Origin: Armatimonadota bacterium
Lineage (GTDB): Bacteria; Sysuimicrobiota; Sysuimicrobiia; Sysuimicrobiales; Sysuimicrobiaceae
DNA: 64,000 nucleotides
Assembly (NCBI GenBank): GCA_031460175.1
Contig: JAVKGW010000002.1
Location: 248,001-312,000 of the forward strand
Direction of reading: 5' to 3'
The notes beneath the pieces were generated by a model. The model did no database searches. It had not been told where the DNA came from and saw only the letters and a program-made list of their open reading frames with translations. Below, in pieces: positions 31,342 through 38,428 of this stretch (within the stretch, counting starts at the first letter, position 1; every line of letters starts with the position of its first letter). A program made the translations under genes and the position numbers.

Positions 31342-32489
31342 CGGAGCAGGGCGCCGATGCCGCCGTGCGACCGCAGGATGGGCTGCGGGTTAACGAGCTC
31401 CATCCCCGCGTGGTTCCGGTGCGCGAGGAGGGGCAGGACCTGGGTGAGCCAGGTGTGCACCACCGTCGCCCCGCACACGGGACAGGCCTGCGCGGGCCGG
31501 ACGCCCACGTATCCGCAGCTGGGGCACTCCACCACTTCCGTCTCCAGCTCCCGATCCACCACCACGAGCCGCACCTGCCGCCGCACGAGGGCCTCCAGGG
31601 TGGGCTCCAGTCCCAGAACCCCTTCCCCTTGTCCGCTCCGGTCCACCAGTTCCTGAATCCGCTCCGCCTCGCGTTGGCGCTCCGCCTGCCGTGCCACCGC
31701 CAGGATCCGGTCCCGGATCTGTGGCCATTCCTCCAGCGGTGAGGGAAGCGGGACCACCGCCACCACCTTCCGGGCCACGGATTCCGGGAGATGCTCCCGC
31801 ACGCCGAAGGCGGCTTCCTCCGGACCACCGAGGAGAAGCCGCTCCACGCGGCGTTCCTCCACGAACCGCGCGGCCGCCTCCGCCACCCCCGCCCAGAACC
31901 GGCGCAGGTGGTCATCCACCCGGGCATCGAAGGTATCCCGCTGCGCGCCCCGGGTGGCGCCGGTGCCCAGGCGCCCGGTGAAGGTTGGGGGGCGCCCCGC
32001 GGTGAACCGCCAGCTGGCGGTATCGAGTTCCAGGGTTTCCTCCTCGATCAGGCTCGCGGATCCCAGATAGGCCACCAGCAGCCGCGCGTGATCCCGGTGC
32101 ACGATGAGGATGGCGTGCGGCTGGTACTCGTCGGAGGCCCACAGCAAGGGCCACACGTCCGGCCGGCCGTACCGGACCCGGTTGGGGAGCGGCACGGGCA
32201 GCGGATACTCCTTCCACAGGTCCGTGGCCGCGAAGAGCGCAAGGCCCCGACCTTGGGGCCGGCTGTCCCGGAGGTGCTGGACGATGCGATCCGCGACCTC
32301 CCGGGCTGGGCGCCGCTCCTCCTTCGGGAGCCTCTCCACCACCTCGTGCAGGGCGTGCCGGGCCCAGATGCGCCAAGCAGGTTCAGGCCGTTGGTTCTCG
32401 GGCTTGGTGGGGTCCACGTCCAGGCAGACGGAGAACACGTCCCGCCGGGACAGGCTCATGAGGGCTTCCAGATCCTCCACTTCGAACAT
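31329..32489 (-). CDS. VLRF1/eRF1-like release-factor family protein (baeRF type)
   Basis: 386-residue protein related to the archaeal/eukaryotic release factor 1 fold found in bacteria (VLRF1 or baeRF families), proposed to act in ribosome rescue. The N-terminal half holds SLSRRDVFSVCLDVDPTKPE, the middle has HRDHARLLVAYLGSASL and RRFWAGVAEAAARFVEERR (the eRF1 domain-2 like part), and a C-terminal zinc ribbon has Cys322, 325, 336 and 339. It ends with the family-type GGIGALLRYPT. A catalytic GGQ loop is not obvious to me. ATG with GGAGGTGAGGG upstream. It stands alone here between capA and an alcohol dehydrogenase. Confidence 0.75.
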   Translation of the reverse strand: MFEVEDLEALMSLSRRDVFSVCLDVDPTKPENQRPEPAWRIWARHALHEVVERLPKEERRPAREVADRIVQHLRDSRPQGRGLALFAATDLWKEYPLPVPLPNRVRYGRPDVWPLLWASDEYQPHAILIVHRDHARLLVAYLGSASLIEEETLELDTASWRFTAGRPPTFTGRLGTGATRGAQRDTFDARVDDHLRRFWAGVAEAAARFVEERRVERLLLGGPEEAAFGVREHLPESVARKVVAVVPLPSPLEEWPQIRDRILAVARQAERQREAERIQELVDRSGQGEGVLGLEPTLEALVRRQVRLVVVDRELETEVVECPSCGYVGVRPAQACPVCGATVVHTWLTQVLPLLAHRNHAGMELVNPQPILRSHGGIGALLRYPT

Positions 32490-32553
32490 CCCTCACCTCC
32501 GATGCCGTGCTTCGGAACAGTATCCTCCCTGCTCCCTCGGCACGCAAGGACGT

Positions 32554-33546
32554 TCAGGATCGGACCACCAGGACCGCGGCCCCGCGGCGGATGCGGCCTG
32601 TCCGGAGATCCTCAAGGGCCCGGTTGGCCTCCTCCAGGGGATAGGGCTGTACCTCCGTGCGCACGGGTACCCGAGGCGCCAAGTCCAGGAACTCCTCCCC
32701 GTCCTGCCGGGTGAGGTTCGCCACGCTCCGCAGCACCCGCTCGCGCCACAGGAGCTCGTACGGAAACGAGGGGATGTCCGTCATGTGGATCCCGCCACAC
32801 ACCACCACTCCACCCGGAGCAACCGCGCGCAGGGCCACGGGGACGAGTTCCCCCGCGGGGGCAAACAGGATGGCGGCATCCAGCTCTTCGGGAGGGGGCT
32901 GGCTCGCCTCCCCAGCCCACGCCGCGCCCAGCTCCTGTGCGAACCGCTGGGCATCCAGATCTCCCGGGCGGGTGAAGGCGAACACCCGGCGTCCCTGGAA
33001 CCGGGCGACCTGGGTAACGATGTGGGCCGCGGCTCCGAACCCGTAAATCCCCAACCGCTCCGCGTCCCCCGTCATCCGCAGGCAGCGGTAGCCGATGAGC
33101 CCCGCGCACAGCAACGGTGCGGCCTCTAGATCCGGGTATCCCTCGGGGATCCGGAAGCAGTAGCGAACATCCGCCACCGCGTACTCCGCGTATCCCCCAT
33201 CCAGGTGGTAGCCGGTGAACCGGGCCTGCGGGCACAGGTTCTCCTGTCCCCGCCGGCAGTACCGGCATTCCCCGCAGGTCCAGCCCAGCCAGGGAACCCC
33301 CACCCGATCGCCCTCCTGAACCCCCTCCACCCCTTCCCCCGGCTCCACCACCACCCCCACGATCTGGTGCCCGAGGATGAGGGGAAGTTTGGGTGCCGGA
33401 AGCTCCCCGTCCAGGATGTGGAGGTCCGTGCGGCAGACCCCACACGCGTGCACCCGGAGGAGGACCTGGCCCGCTCGCGGGGCGGGGACCTCCCGCTCCG
33501 CCAGCTGGAGGGGAGAGCGGGGGCTCACAAGGACCATGGCCCGCAT
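32554..33546 (-). CDS. zinc-dependent alcohol dehydrogenase family protein
   Basis: 330-residue medium-chain dehydrogenase/reductase. The catalytic zinc site begins with Cys38 (CGVCRTDLH) and His60 (LILGHQIVG); the structural zinc site is CGECRYCRRGQENLC, with four cysteines. The Rossmann motif is the somewhat unusual GIYGFGAAAH. GHQ replaces the common GHE after the zinc His, as in a subset of AdhA-type bacterial enzymes. NAD(P) and alcohol specificity cannot be assigned. The chosen ATG (33546) follows tRNA-Pro; a longer open frame would run into the tRNA gene and is wrong. The gene is probably transcribed with the tRNA upstream. Confidence 0.9.
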   Translation of the reverse strand: MRAMVLVSPRSPLQLAEREVPAPRAGQVLLRVHACGVCRTDLHILDGELPAPKLPLILGHQIVGVVVEPGEGVEGVQEGDRVGVPWLGWTCGECRYCRRGQENLCPQARFTGYHLDGGYAEYAVADVRYCFRIPEGYPDLEAAPLLCAGLIGYRCLRMTGDAERLGIYGFGAAAHIVTQVARFQGRRVFAFTRPGDLDAQRFAQELGAAWAGEASQPPPEELDAAILFAPAGELVPVALRAVAPGGVVVCGGIHMTDIPSFPYELLWRERVLRSVANLTRQDGEEFLDLAPRVPVRTEVQPYPLEEANRALEDLRTGRIRRGAAVLVVRS

Positions 33547-33598
33547 GGTTCCCCGAGAACCCGCGGGCGAATGGCTGGATGAGGGACACAGCCTTTCC

Positions 33599-33675
33599 TG
33601 GTCGGGCCGGCCGGATTTGAACCGGCGACCTCCTGAACCCCATTCAGGTGCGCTCCCAGGCTGCGCCACGGCCCG
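33599..33675 (-). tRNA. tRNA-Pro (GGG)
   Basis: 77-nt tRNA with encoded CCA. The acceptor CGGGCCG pairs with CGGCCCG. The anticodon stem CCTGA/TCAGG encloses loop ATGGGGT, giving GGG (reads CCC, frequent here). The T arm GCCGGTTCAAATCCGGC is perfect. It lies 52 bp before the alcohol dehydrogenase start on the same strand. Confidence 0.96.
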
Positions 33676-33711
33676 ACGCGGCTAGGAGGATTATATCATG
33701 GAGGAGGTCGC

Positions 33712-34293
33712 ATGGGTGGGATCCGCGCGGTCGTCCTGGCCTTGCTCGTCCTTCTGCTCTTCGTGGGCGTGGGCTACTTCTACAACAGCCCCTACGACGA
33801 CGTGATCGGCCTCGCGCACGCCCTGCGCTCCGGAGATCCCGAGGCGGCGCTCCGGTGGATCCACGTCCCCTCCCTCGCCGCGTCCGTGGTGGATGCCCTC
33901 GAGGAGATCTGGATCGCCCAACGGACGGGTGATCCAGATCGCTTTCCCCTCTCTCCCTGGCTGCGCCCATTCTTCCGGGCCGCCTTCGGCCTTGCCCGCC
34001 CCCTCGCCCAGCGACGGGTGGAGGCGGAGATCCGGGAGATGGTGCGCCGGATCGCCCTCGGCACCCCGGATGCGCCGGTCCATCTTCCCCGGTGGGGTGG
34101 GCTTCCCCTGACGGTCGCCGCGGTCCTCGCCCTCGTGCGATTCGAGGCGCTTCCCGAAGGCAAGATCCGCTTGTCCGTGTTGGGCCCATCCCCTCCCATG
34201 CAGCTGGTGCTGGCCCGCGCCGACGGCCGGTGGGTCATTGTGGCCGTGGACCACGCCTGGCTCCGGGGCCTCCTCGCCCCCCGGACCCGCTAG
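33712..34293 (+). CDS. DUF2939-like membrane-anchored protein
   Basis: 193-residue protein with a single N-terminal membrane helix (about 4-22) followed directly by GYFYNSPYDDVIGLAHALRS. The helix-SPY-repeated-helix pattern and later ESL-like repeats resemble DUF2939 proteins, which have no known function. The rest would be outside the cytoplasm. ATG with GGAGGAGGTC upstream. Its 3' end overlaps pilC by 4 bp, convergently. An alternative ATG at 33698 is in another frame and gives no useful product. Confidence 0.65.
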   Translation: MGGIRAVVLALLVLLLFVGVGYFYNSPYDDVIGLAHALRSGDPEAALRWIHVPSLAASVVDALEEIWIAQRTGDPDRFPLSPWLRPFFRAAFGLARPLAQRRVEAEIREMVRRIALGTPDAPVHLPRWGGLPLTVAAVLALVRFEALPEGKIRLSVLGPSPPMQLVLARADGRWVIVAVDHAWLRGLLAPRTR

Positions 34294-35507
34294 CCCGCCT
34301 GGGCCACCAGCTTGAAGATGGGCAGGTACAGGGAGATCACCATGGCCCCCACCACGGCCGCCATGAACACGATCATGGTGGGCTCCAGGGTGCTGGCCAG
34401 GGCCCCCACCGTGGCCTCCACCTCCGTGTCGTAGAAGTCCGCCACCTTCACCAGCATCTCGTCCAGGTTCCCCGCCTCCTCCCCGACCCGCACCATCTGC
34501 ACCACCATGGGAGGGAACAGTTGGATGGAGGAGAGGGGAACCGCGATGCTCTCCCCTTCCCGGATGCTGCTCCGCACCTTCTGAATGCCTTCCTCCACCA
34601 CCACGTTGTCCACCGCCTTCCCCGTCACCTCGAAGGCCTGCAGCAGGGGCACTCCGGCACCCAGGAGGGTCCCCAGGGTCCGGGCGAACCGGGCCAGGAT
34701 GGCCTTCTGCACGAGGGGCCCGAACAGGGGTAGGTGCAGTTTTGCCCGATCCCACCACGCCTTCCCGGCCGGCGTCCGGATCCACCGCCTGAGCCCGTAG
34801 GCACCCAGGGCCAGGGCGGGGACCCAGAGGTACCAGAAGGAGCGGATCATGAGGCTCACCCACATGAGGATCTGGGTGGGCACGGGGAGATCGCCGACAT
34901 TCAGCTCCCGATAGAACACCACGAACTGAGGGATGATGAACACCGTCATGAAGAGGAGCGCCAGGGTAGCCACCACGGCCAGGATCACGGGGTACACCAT
35001 GGCGGACCTGATCTTCTGGCGCAGCGCGTACTCCTTCTCCAGGAAGGTGGAGAGGCGCTGCAGCACGTCGTCCAGCACCCCGCCCGCCTCCCCGGCCCGC
35101 ACCATGTTCACGTACAGGGAGCTGAAGGCCTGCGGGTGCTTCGCCATGGCGTCCGCCAGGGCTCGCCCTTGCTCCACGTCCGCCCGCACCTGCGCCAGGA
35201 TCCGCCGTAGCTTCGGGTTGGTGGCCTGCTGCTCCAGGATGCTCAGAGCCCGCACCAGGGAGAGCCCGGAGTTCACCATGGTGGCGAACTGCCGGCTCAT
35301 GAGGGCGAGCTCCCGCAGGCTGATCCCTCGCAGGAGGTCCAACAGGCCGCGGGCCTCCCCCGGACCCGTCCGCAGGGGCTCGATGGCCGTGATGAAAAGC
35401 CCCATCTCCCGCAGCCGGCTCGCCACCTGGGCTCCGTTCTCCGCCTCCAGGACTCCCGTGATCACCCGGCCCATCTGATCCCGCGCCGTGTACTGAAAGA
35501 CGGCCAC
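34290..35507 (-). CDS. pilC: type IV pilus inner-membrane platform protein PilC
   Basis: 405-residue GspF-family protein anchoring the assembly and retraction ATPases to the inner membrane. It has two GspF repeats (first around LMSRQFATMVNSGLSLVRAL, second around ARTLGTLLGAGVPLLQAFE), each followed by membrane helices, and the usual VRVGEEAGNLDEMLVKVADFYD. It begins MAVFQYTARDQMGRVITGVLE, typical of PilC. GTG start with AGGAGGTGAG upstream, 15 bp after pilT. It may serve pilus biogenesis or a type II secretion/competence system; no pilin or secretin is in the window to decide. Confidence 0.95.
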   Translation of the reverse strand: MAVFQYTARDQMGRVITGVLEAENGAQVASRLREMGLFITAIEPLRTGPGEARGLLDLLRGISLRELALMSRQFATMVNSGLSLVRALSILEQQATNPKLRRILAQVRADVEQGRALADAMAKHPQAFSSLYVNMVRAGEAGGVLDDVLQRLSTFLEKEYALRQKIRSAMVYPVILAVVATLALLFMTVFIIPQFVVFYRELNVGDLPVPTQILMWVSLMIRSFWYLWVPALALGAYGLRRWIRTPAGKAWWDRAKLHLPLFGPLVQKAILARFARTLGTLLGAGVPLLQAFEVTGKAVDNVVVEEGIQKVRSSIREGESIAVPLSSIQLFPPMVVQMVRVGEEAGNLDEMLVKVADFYDTEVEATVGALASTLEPTMIVFMAAVVGAMVISLYLPIFKLVAQAG

Positions 35508-35522
35508 AGCCTCACCTCCTCC

Positions 35523-36680
35523 CTACCGGTGCCCCGCGATCATCTTCCGAAGTTCGTCGGGCCGGATGGCCCGGCTGATGGCGTCCTCGAAGGAGATGAG
35601 CCCCCGCTCGTAGAGGTCCCGCAGGGACTGGTCCATGGTCTGCATCCCGTGCTGGTGTCCCGTCTGGACCGCGGCGTCGATCTGATGGGTCTTCCCCTCC
35701 CGGATGAGGTTGCGGATGGCGGGTGTGGCGATCATCACCTCCACCGCGGGTACCCGTCCCACCTCCTCCAGGGTGGGCCATGTCCGGGGAACCGTGCTCA
35801 CCCCCCGCTCCCGCCGGGCCACCGGGAGCTGCTCCGGGCTCCCGTACCGGCGCAGGAACAGCTGGTTGGGCAGAAGCTGCTGGCTGATCACCGCCTCCAG
35901 GACGTTCGCCAGCTGCACCCGGATCTGTTGTTGCTGGTGGGGCGGGAAGACATCAATGATCCGGTCAATGGATTGCGCCGCGGTTCCCGTGTGCAGGGTG
36001 GCGAGCACCAGATGCCCGGTCTCCGCGGCGGTGAGGGCCAGGGCGATGGTCTCCAGATCCCGCATCTCTCCCACCATGATCACGTTGGGATCCTCCCGGA
36101 GGACCGCCCGCAGGGCATTCGGGAAGGATTGGGTGTCGAACCCCAGCTCCCGCTGGTTTACGATGCTCCGCTTGTGCTCGTGCAGGTACTCGATGGGATC
36201 CTCGATGGTGACGATGTGGCAGCTGCGCTCCTCGTTGATCCGGTCGATCATGGCCGCCAGGGTGGTGGACTTCCCCTGACCCGTGGGACCCGTGACCAGG
36301 ATGAGCCCCCGGGGCCGCCGGGTGAGCTCCACGAGGATCGGGGGGAGGTTGAGATCCTCGATCCTGGGGATCCGGTGAGGGATCACCCGGATGGCTATCC
36401 CCACCGCTCCTCGCTGCCGGTAGACGTTGACCCGGAACCGCCCCAACCCGCTCACCCCGTACGAGAGGTCCAGTTCCCAGGTCCGCTCGAACTTCTGCTT
36501 CTGGAACGCGTTCATCATGCTGTAGGCCAGCTGGTACGTGTCCTCGGGGGTGAGCACGGGGTAGTGGGCCATGGGCACCAGTCGCCCCCAGATGCGCAGG
36601 GTGGGCTGGATCCCCGCGGTGAGGTGGAGATCCGAGGCCTGATGGTCCACCGCGTACTGCAGCAGCTCGTGGATCTCCAT
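35523..36680 (-). CDS. pilT: type IV pilus retraction ATPase PilT
   Basis: 385-residue secretion ATPase that disassembles the pilus. It has the PAS-like N-terminal domain (LLQYAVDHQASDLHLTAG), Walker A GPTGQGKSTT at 131-140 (Gln where most have Ser), the Asp box and Walker B VIMVGEMRDLET, and the His box GHLVLATLHTGTAAQSIDRI. The characteristic AIRNLIREGKTHQI near the C-terminus separates PilT from PilB. ATG with GGAGGAAGG upstream. It follows the DnaB-like gene by 16 bp and leads into pilC, giving a three-gene unit. Confidence 0.95.
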   Translation of the reverse strand: MEIHELLQYAVDHQASDLHLTAGIQPTLRIWGRLVPMAHYPVLTPEDTYQLAYSMMNAFQKQKFERTWELDLSYGVSGLGRFRVNVYRQRGAVGIAIRVIPHRIPRIEDLNLPPILVELTRRPRGLILVTGPTGQGKSTTLAAMIDRINEERSCHIVTIEDPIEYLHEHKRSIVNQRELGFDTQSFPNALRAVLREDPNVIMVGEMRDLETIALALTAAETGHLVLATLHTGTAAQSIDRIIDVFPPHQQQQIRVQLANVLEAVISQQLLPNQLFLRRYGSPEQLPVARRERGVSTVPRTWPTLEEVGRVPAVEVMIATPAIRNLIREGKTHQIDAAVQTGHQHGMQTMDQSLRDLYERGLISFEDAISRAIRPDELRKMIAGHR

Positions 36681-36696
36681 GTCCTTCCTCCAGATG

Positions 36697-38235
36697 CTAG
36701 AAGGCGGCAGGCTGGGGCCTCAGGAGCCCCGACTCCCGCAGCACGTTGTACATTTCCACGATCTTGGCGAAGGCCCGGTAGTCGCCCCGGTATTCCTTCT
36801 CCAGCTTGAAGCCGATCTCCACGAACCGGTTCAGGGTGACGAAGAAGGCGAACTGCACGATGTTCGCTTCCGCCTCCGGCGCATCCCGGTTCTTGTCGAT
36901 GAAGAGGTTAAGGATATCGATCTTCGGGAGTGTATCCGGATCGATCCCCTCCTGTCGCGCCTTGGATTCCAGGTACTCCCGCAGATCCTGGGTGGCCTTC
37001 CAGTCCTTCACCAGCACCATGGCCACGTCCAGGTCGTACTCCAGGTCCCCGGAGCCCACGCTGTGGTGCATGGTGGGCCGCGCGTAGGGGCTTCCGAGCT
37101 CCTCCTCCGCGGGCTTCTCATCCAGCCGACACCCCTCCTTGTCGAGGGGGGAGATGGCCACGACGGGCGCCCGCAGCTCCAGGCTGAGCTCCGCCAGTTG
37201 GCTGCTGATGAGGTCCGTACGGGCCTTGTCGTCTTCGATGGGCTGCGGGAGGGGGATCTTCTGGAGGTAATCGAGACAGATGAGGATCTGGTCAGTGCCG
37301 TGCTCCTGCATCACGTTGTAGGCGTGGACCTTGATCCGGTCCAGGGTATCCTTCCGGCCTGCCTCGATGAGGTAGAAGTACGGGGCGTACTGGAAGACAT
37401 TCTCCTCCGCCCGCCGCAGGGAAGCCAGGAGTGCGGGCGTACGGTCCAGGTTGCCGCTGAGAAGGTCCGCGGGATTCACGAGGAGCTCCTTCGCCAGCAG
37501 GCGGGCGGCCAGCACCTGGGCCGTCTGCTCCCAGCTGTAGTAGAGGACGGGAATCCGGTGGTTCCGGGCCACGTAGCTGGCCATCTGGAGCACCAGGTTC
37601 GTCTTGCCCCGCCGGGGTGCTCCTGCCAGCCCGTAGTAGAATCCCGGACGCAAGCCGGACAGCACCTGGTTAAGCCGATCGAAGGGGGAGATGGAGTATC
37701 CCAGGATCCCTGCCCGCTGGGGATCCCGCACGTGCTCCACGAGGTCCTGCAGGAGCTCGCTCACGGGCACCAGACGCTTTCGCAGCCTCCGCTTCTGGAG
37801 CTCGAAGAGCTCCGTGATCACCTCCCCCGTGAACTGCAGGATCTCGTGGGTTCCCGCTCCGGGACTGCGCTGGAGGAACTCCTGGATGCGCTGCTCCACC
37901 GCCTCCAACCGCCTCCGGCTCTCCCGGCCCTTCAGCAGTTCCAGATAGGCCACCAGCTGGGCCGCGGTGGGAGGACGGGTCACGGAGAGGGCCGCCACCG
38001 CCTTCTCCATCTCCGGGGTCAGGAGTCCCCGCTCCTGCAGGTGCGCGGTCAGGGTCACCGCATCCAACGCCATCCCCCGGGTCAGGCAGGCCTCCAGGAG
38101 GACCCGTCCCAACCGCTGCATGACGGGGTGGCTCAGCAGCTCCGGACTGAATCCCTCGTCCAGGGCCAGGGTCAGGAGGTGGCGGTCCGCCACCATCCCG
38201 CTCAGAACCATCAGCTCCGCCGCTTCGAAGTCCAT
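36697..38235 (-). CDS. DnaB-family RecA-fold ATPase encoded in the type IV pilus cluster
   Basis: 512-residue protein with the two-domain layout of replicative helicase DnaB. The N-terminal helical domain (about 5-120) resembles the DnaB N domain, and a RecA-like ATPase domain follows. Walker A is GAPRRGKT at 205-212 and Walker B LICLDYLQKI has Asp322. Lys and Thr of the P-loop are kept, but the segment differs from the DnaB consensus (ARPSMGKTA). The C-terminal third has no helicase signature I recognise. It sits upstream of pilT and pilC and divergent from pilB, not near replication genes. It could be a moonlighting or specialised ATPase, a second DnaB, or a KaiC-related protein. Start at the ATG at 38235; a longer frame runs into the divergent promoter region. 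Confidence 0.75.
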   Translation of the reverse strand: MDFEAAELMVLSGMVADRHLLTLALDEGFSPELLSHPVMQRLGRVLLEACLTRGMALDAVTLTAHLQERGLLTPEMEKAVAALSVTRPPTAAQLVAYLELLKGRESRRRLEAVEQRIQEFLQRSPGAGTHEILQFTGEVITELFELQKRRLRKRLVPVSELLQDLVEHVRDPQRAGILGYSISPFDRLNQVLSGLRPGFYYGLAGAPRRGKTNLVLQMASYVARNHRIPVLYYSWEQTAQVLAARLLAKELLVNPADLLSGNLDRTPALLASLRRAEENVFQYAPYFYLIEAGRKDTLDRIKVHAYNVMQEHGTDQILICLDYLQKIPLPQPIEDDKARTDLISSQLAELSLELRAPVVAISPLDKEGCRLDEKPAEEELGSPYARPTMHHSVGSGDLEYDLDVAMVLVKDWKATQDLREYLESKARQEGIDPDTLPKIDILNLFIDKNRDAPEAEANIVQFAFFVTLNRFVEIGFKLEKEYRGDYRAFAKIVEMYNVLRESGLLRPQPAAF

Positions 38236-38245
38236 TCTCCCCCCT

Positions 38246-38266
38246 CCCTCCGGGGCCACCGGAGGG
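38246..38266 (-). promoter_or_regulatory. inverted repeat next to the ribosome site of the DnaB-like gene
   Basis: An 8-bp perfect inverted repeat (CCCTCCGG and CCGGAGGG, 5-base loop) lies 10 bp before the start codon of the DnaB-like gene. Its 3' arm abuts the purine-rich ribosome site (AGGGGGGAGA). In mRNA it could mask initiation. It may also simply reflect GC-rich sequence. Confidence 0.35.
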
Positions 38267-38403
38267 TAATGCAAGTTCCGTTCCACTCTCACCGCCAGAG
38301 GGTTCTGCGTCCCCCTACCGGACCCCTCCTCGACTCCGCGGAGAGACCATCGGGGGCACGTCCCGGGAAGGCCGCGACCCTGGGATCCTGGCATGGATCT
38401 TGC

Positions 38404-38409
38404 TATAGT
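38404..38409 (+). promoter_or_regulatory. candidate -10 element before pilB
   Basis: TATAGT, five of six bases of the -10 consensus, lies 19 bp before the preferred pilB start. There is no good -35 at 16-18 bp. Its position argues for the downstream ATG at 38429, because the ATG at 38393 would lie upstream of the transcription start. Confidence 0.35.
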
Positions 38410-38428
38410 AGACAGCAAGGTAGCGGAC

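Noticed and set aside
33547-33669. N-terminal extension of the alcohol dehydrogenase
   Set aside because: It reads through tRNA-Pro and lacks similarity; the family N-terminus begins at 33546.
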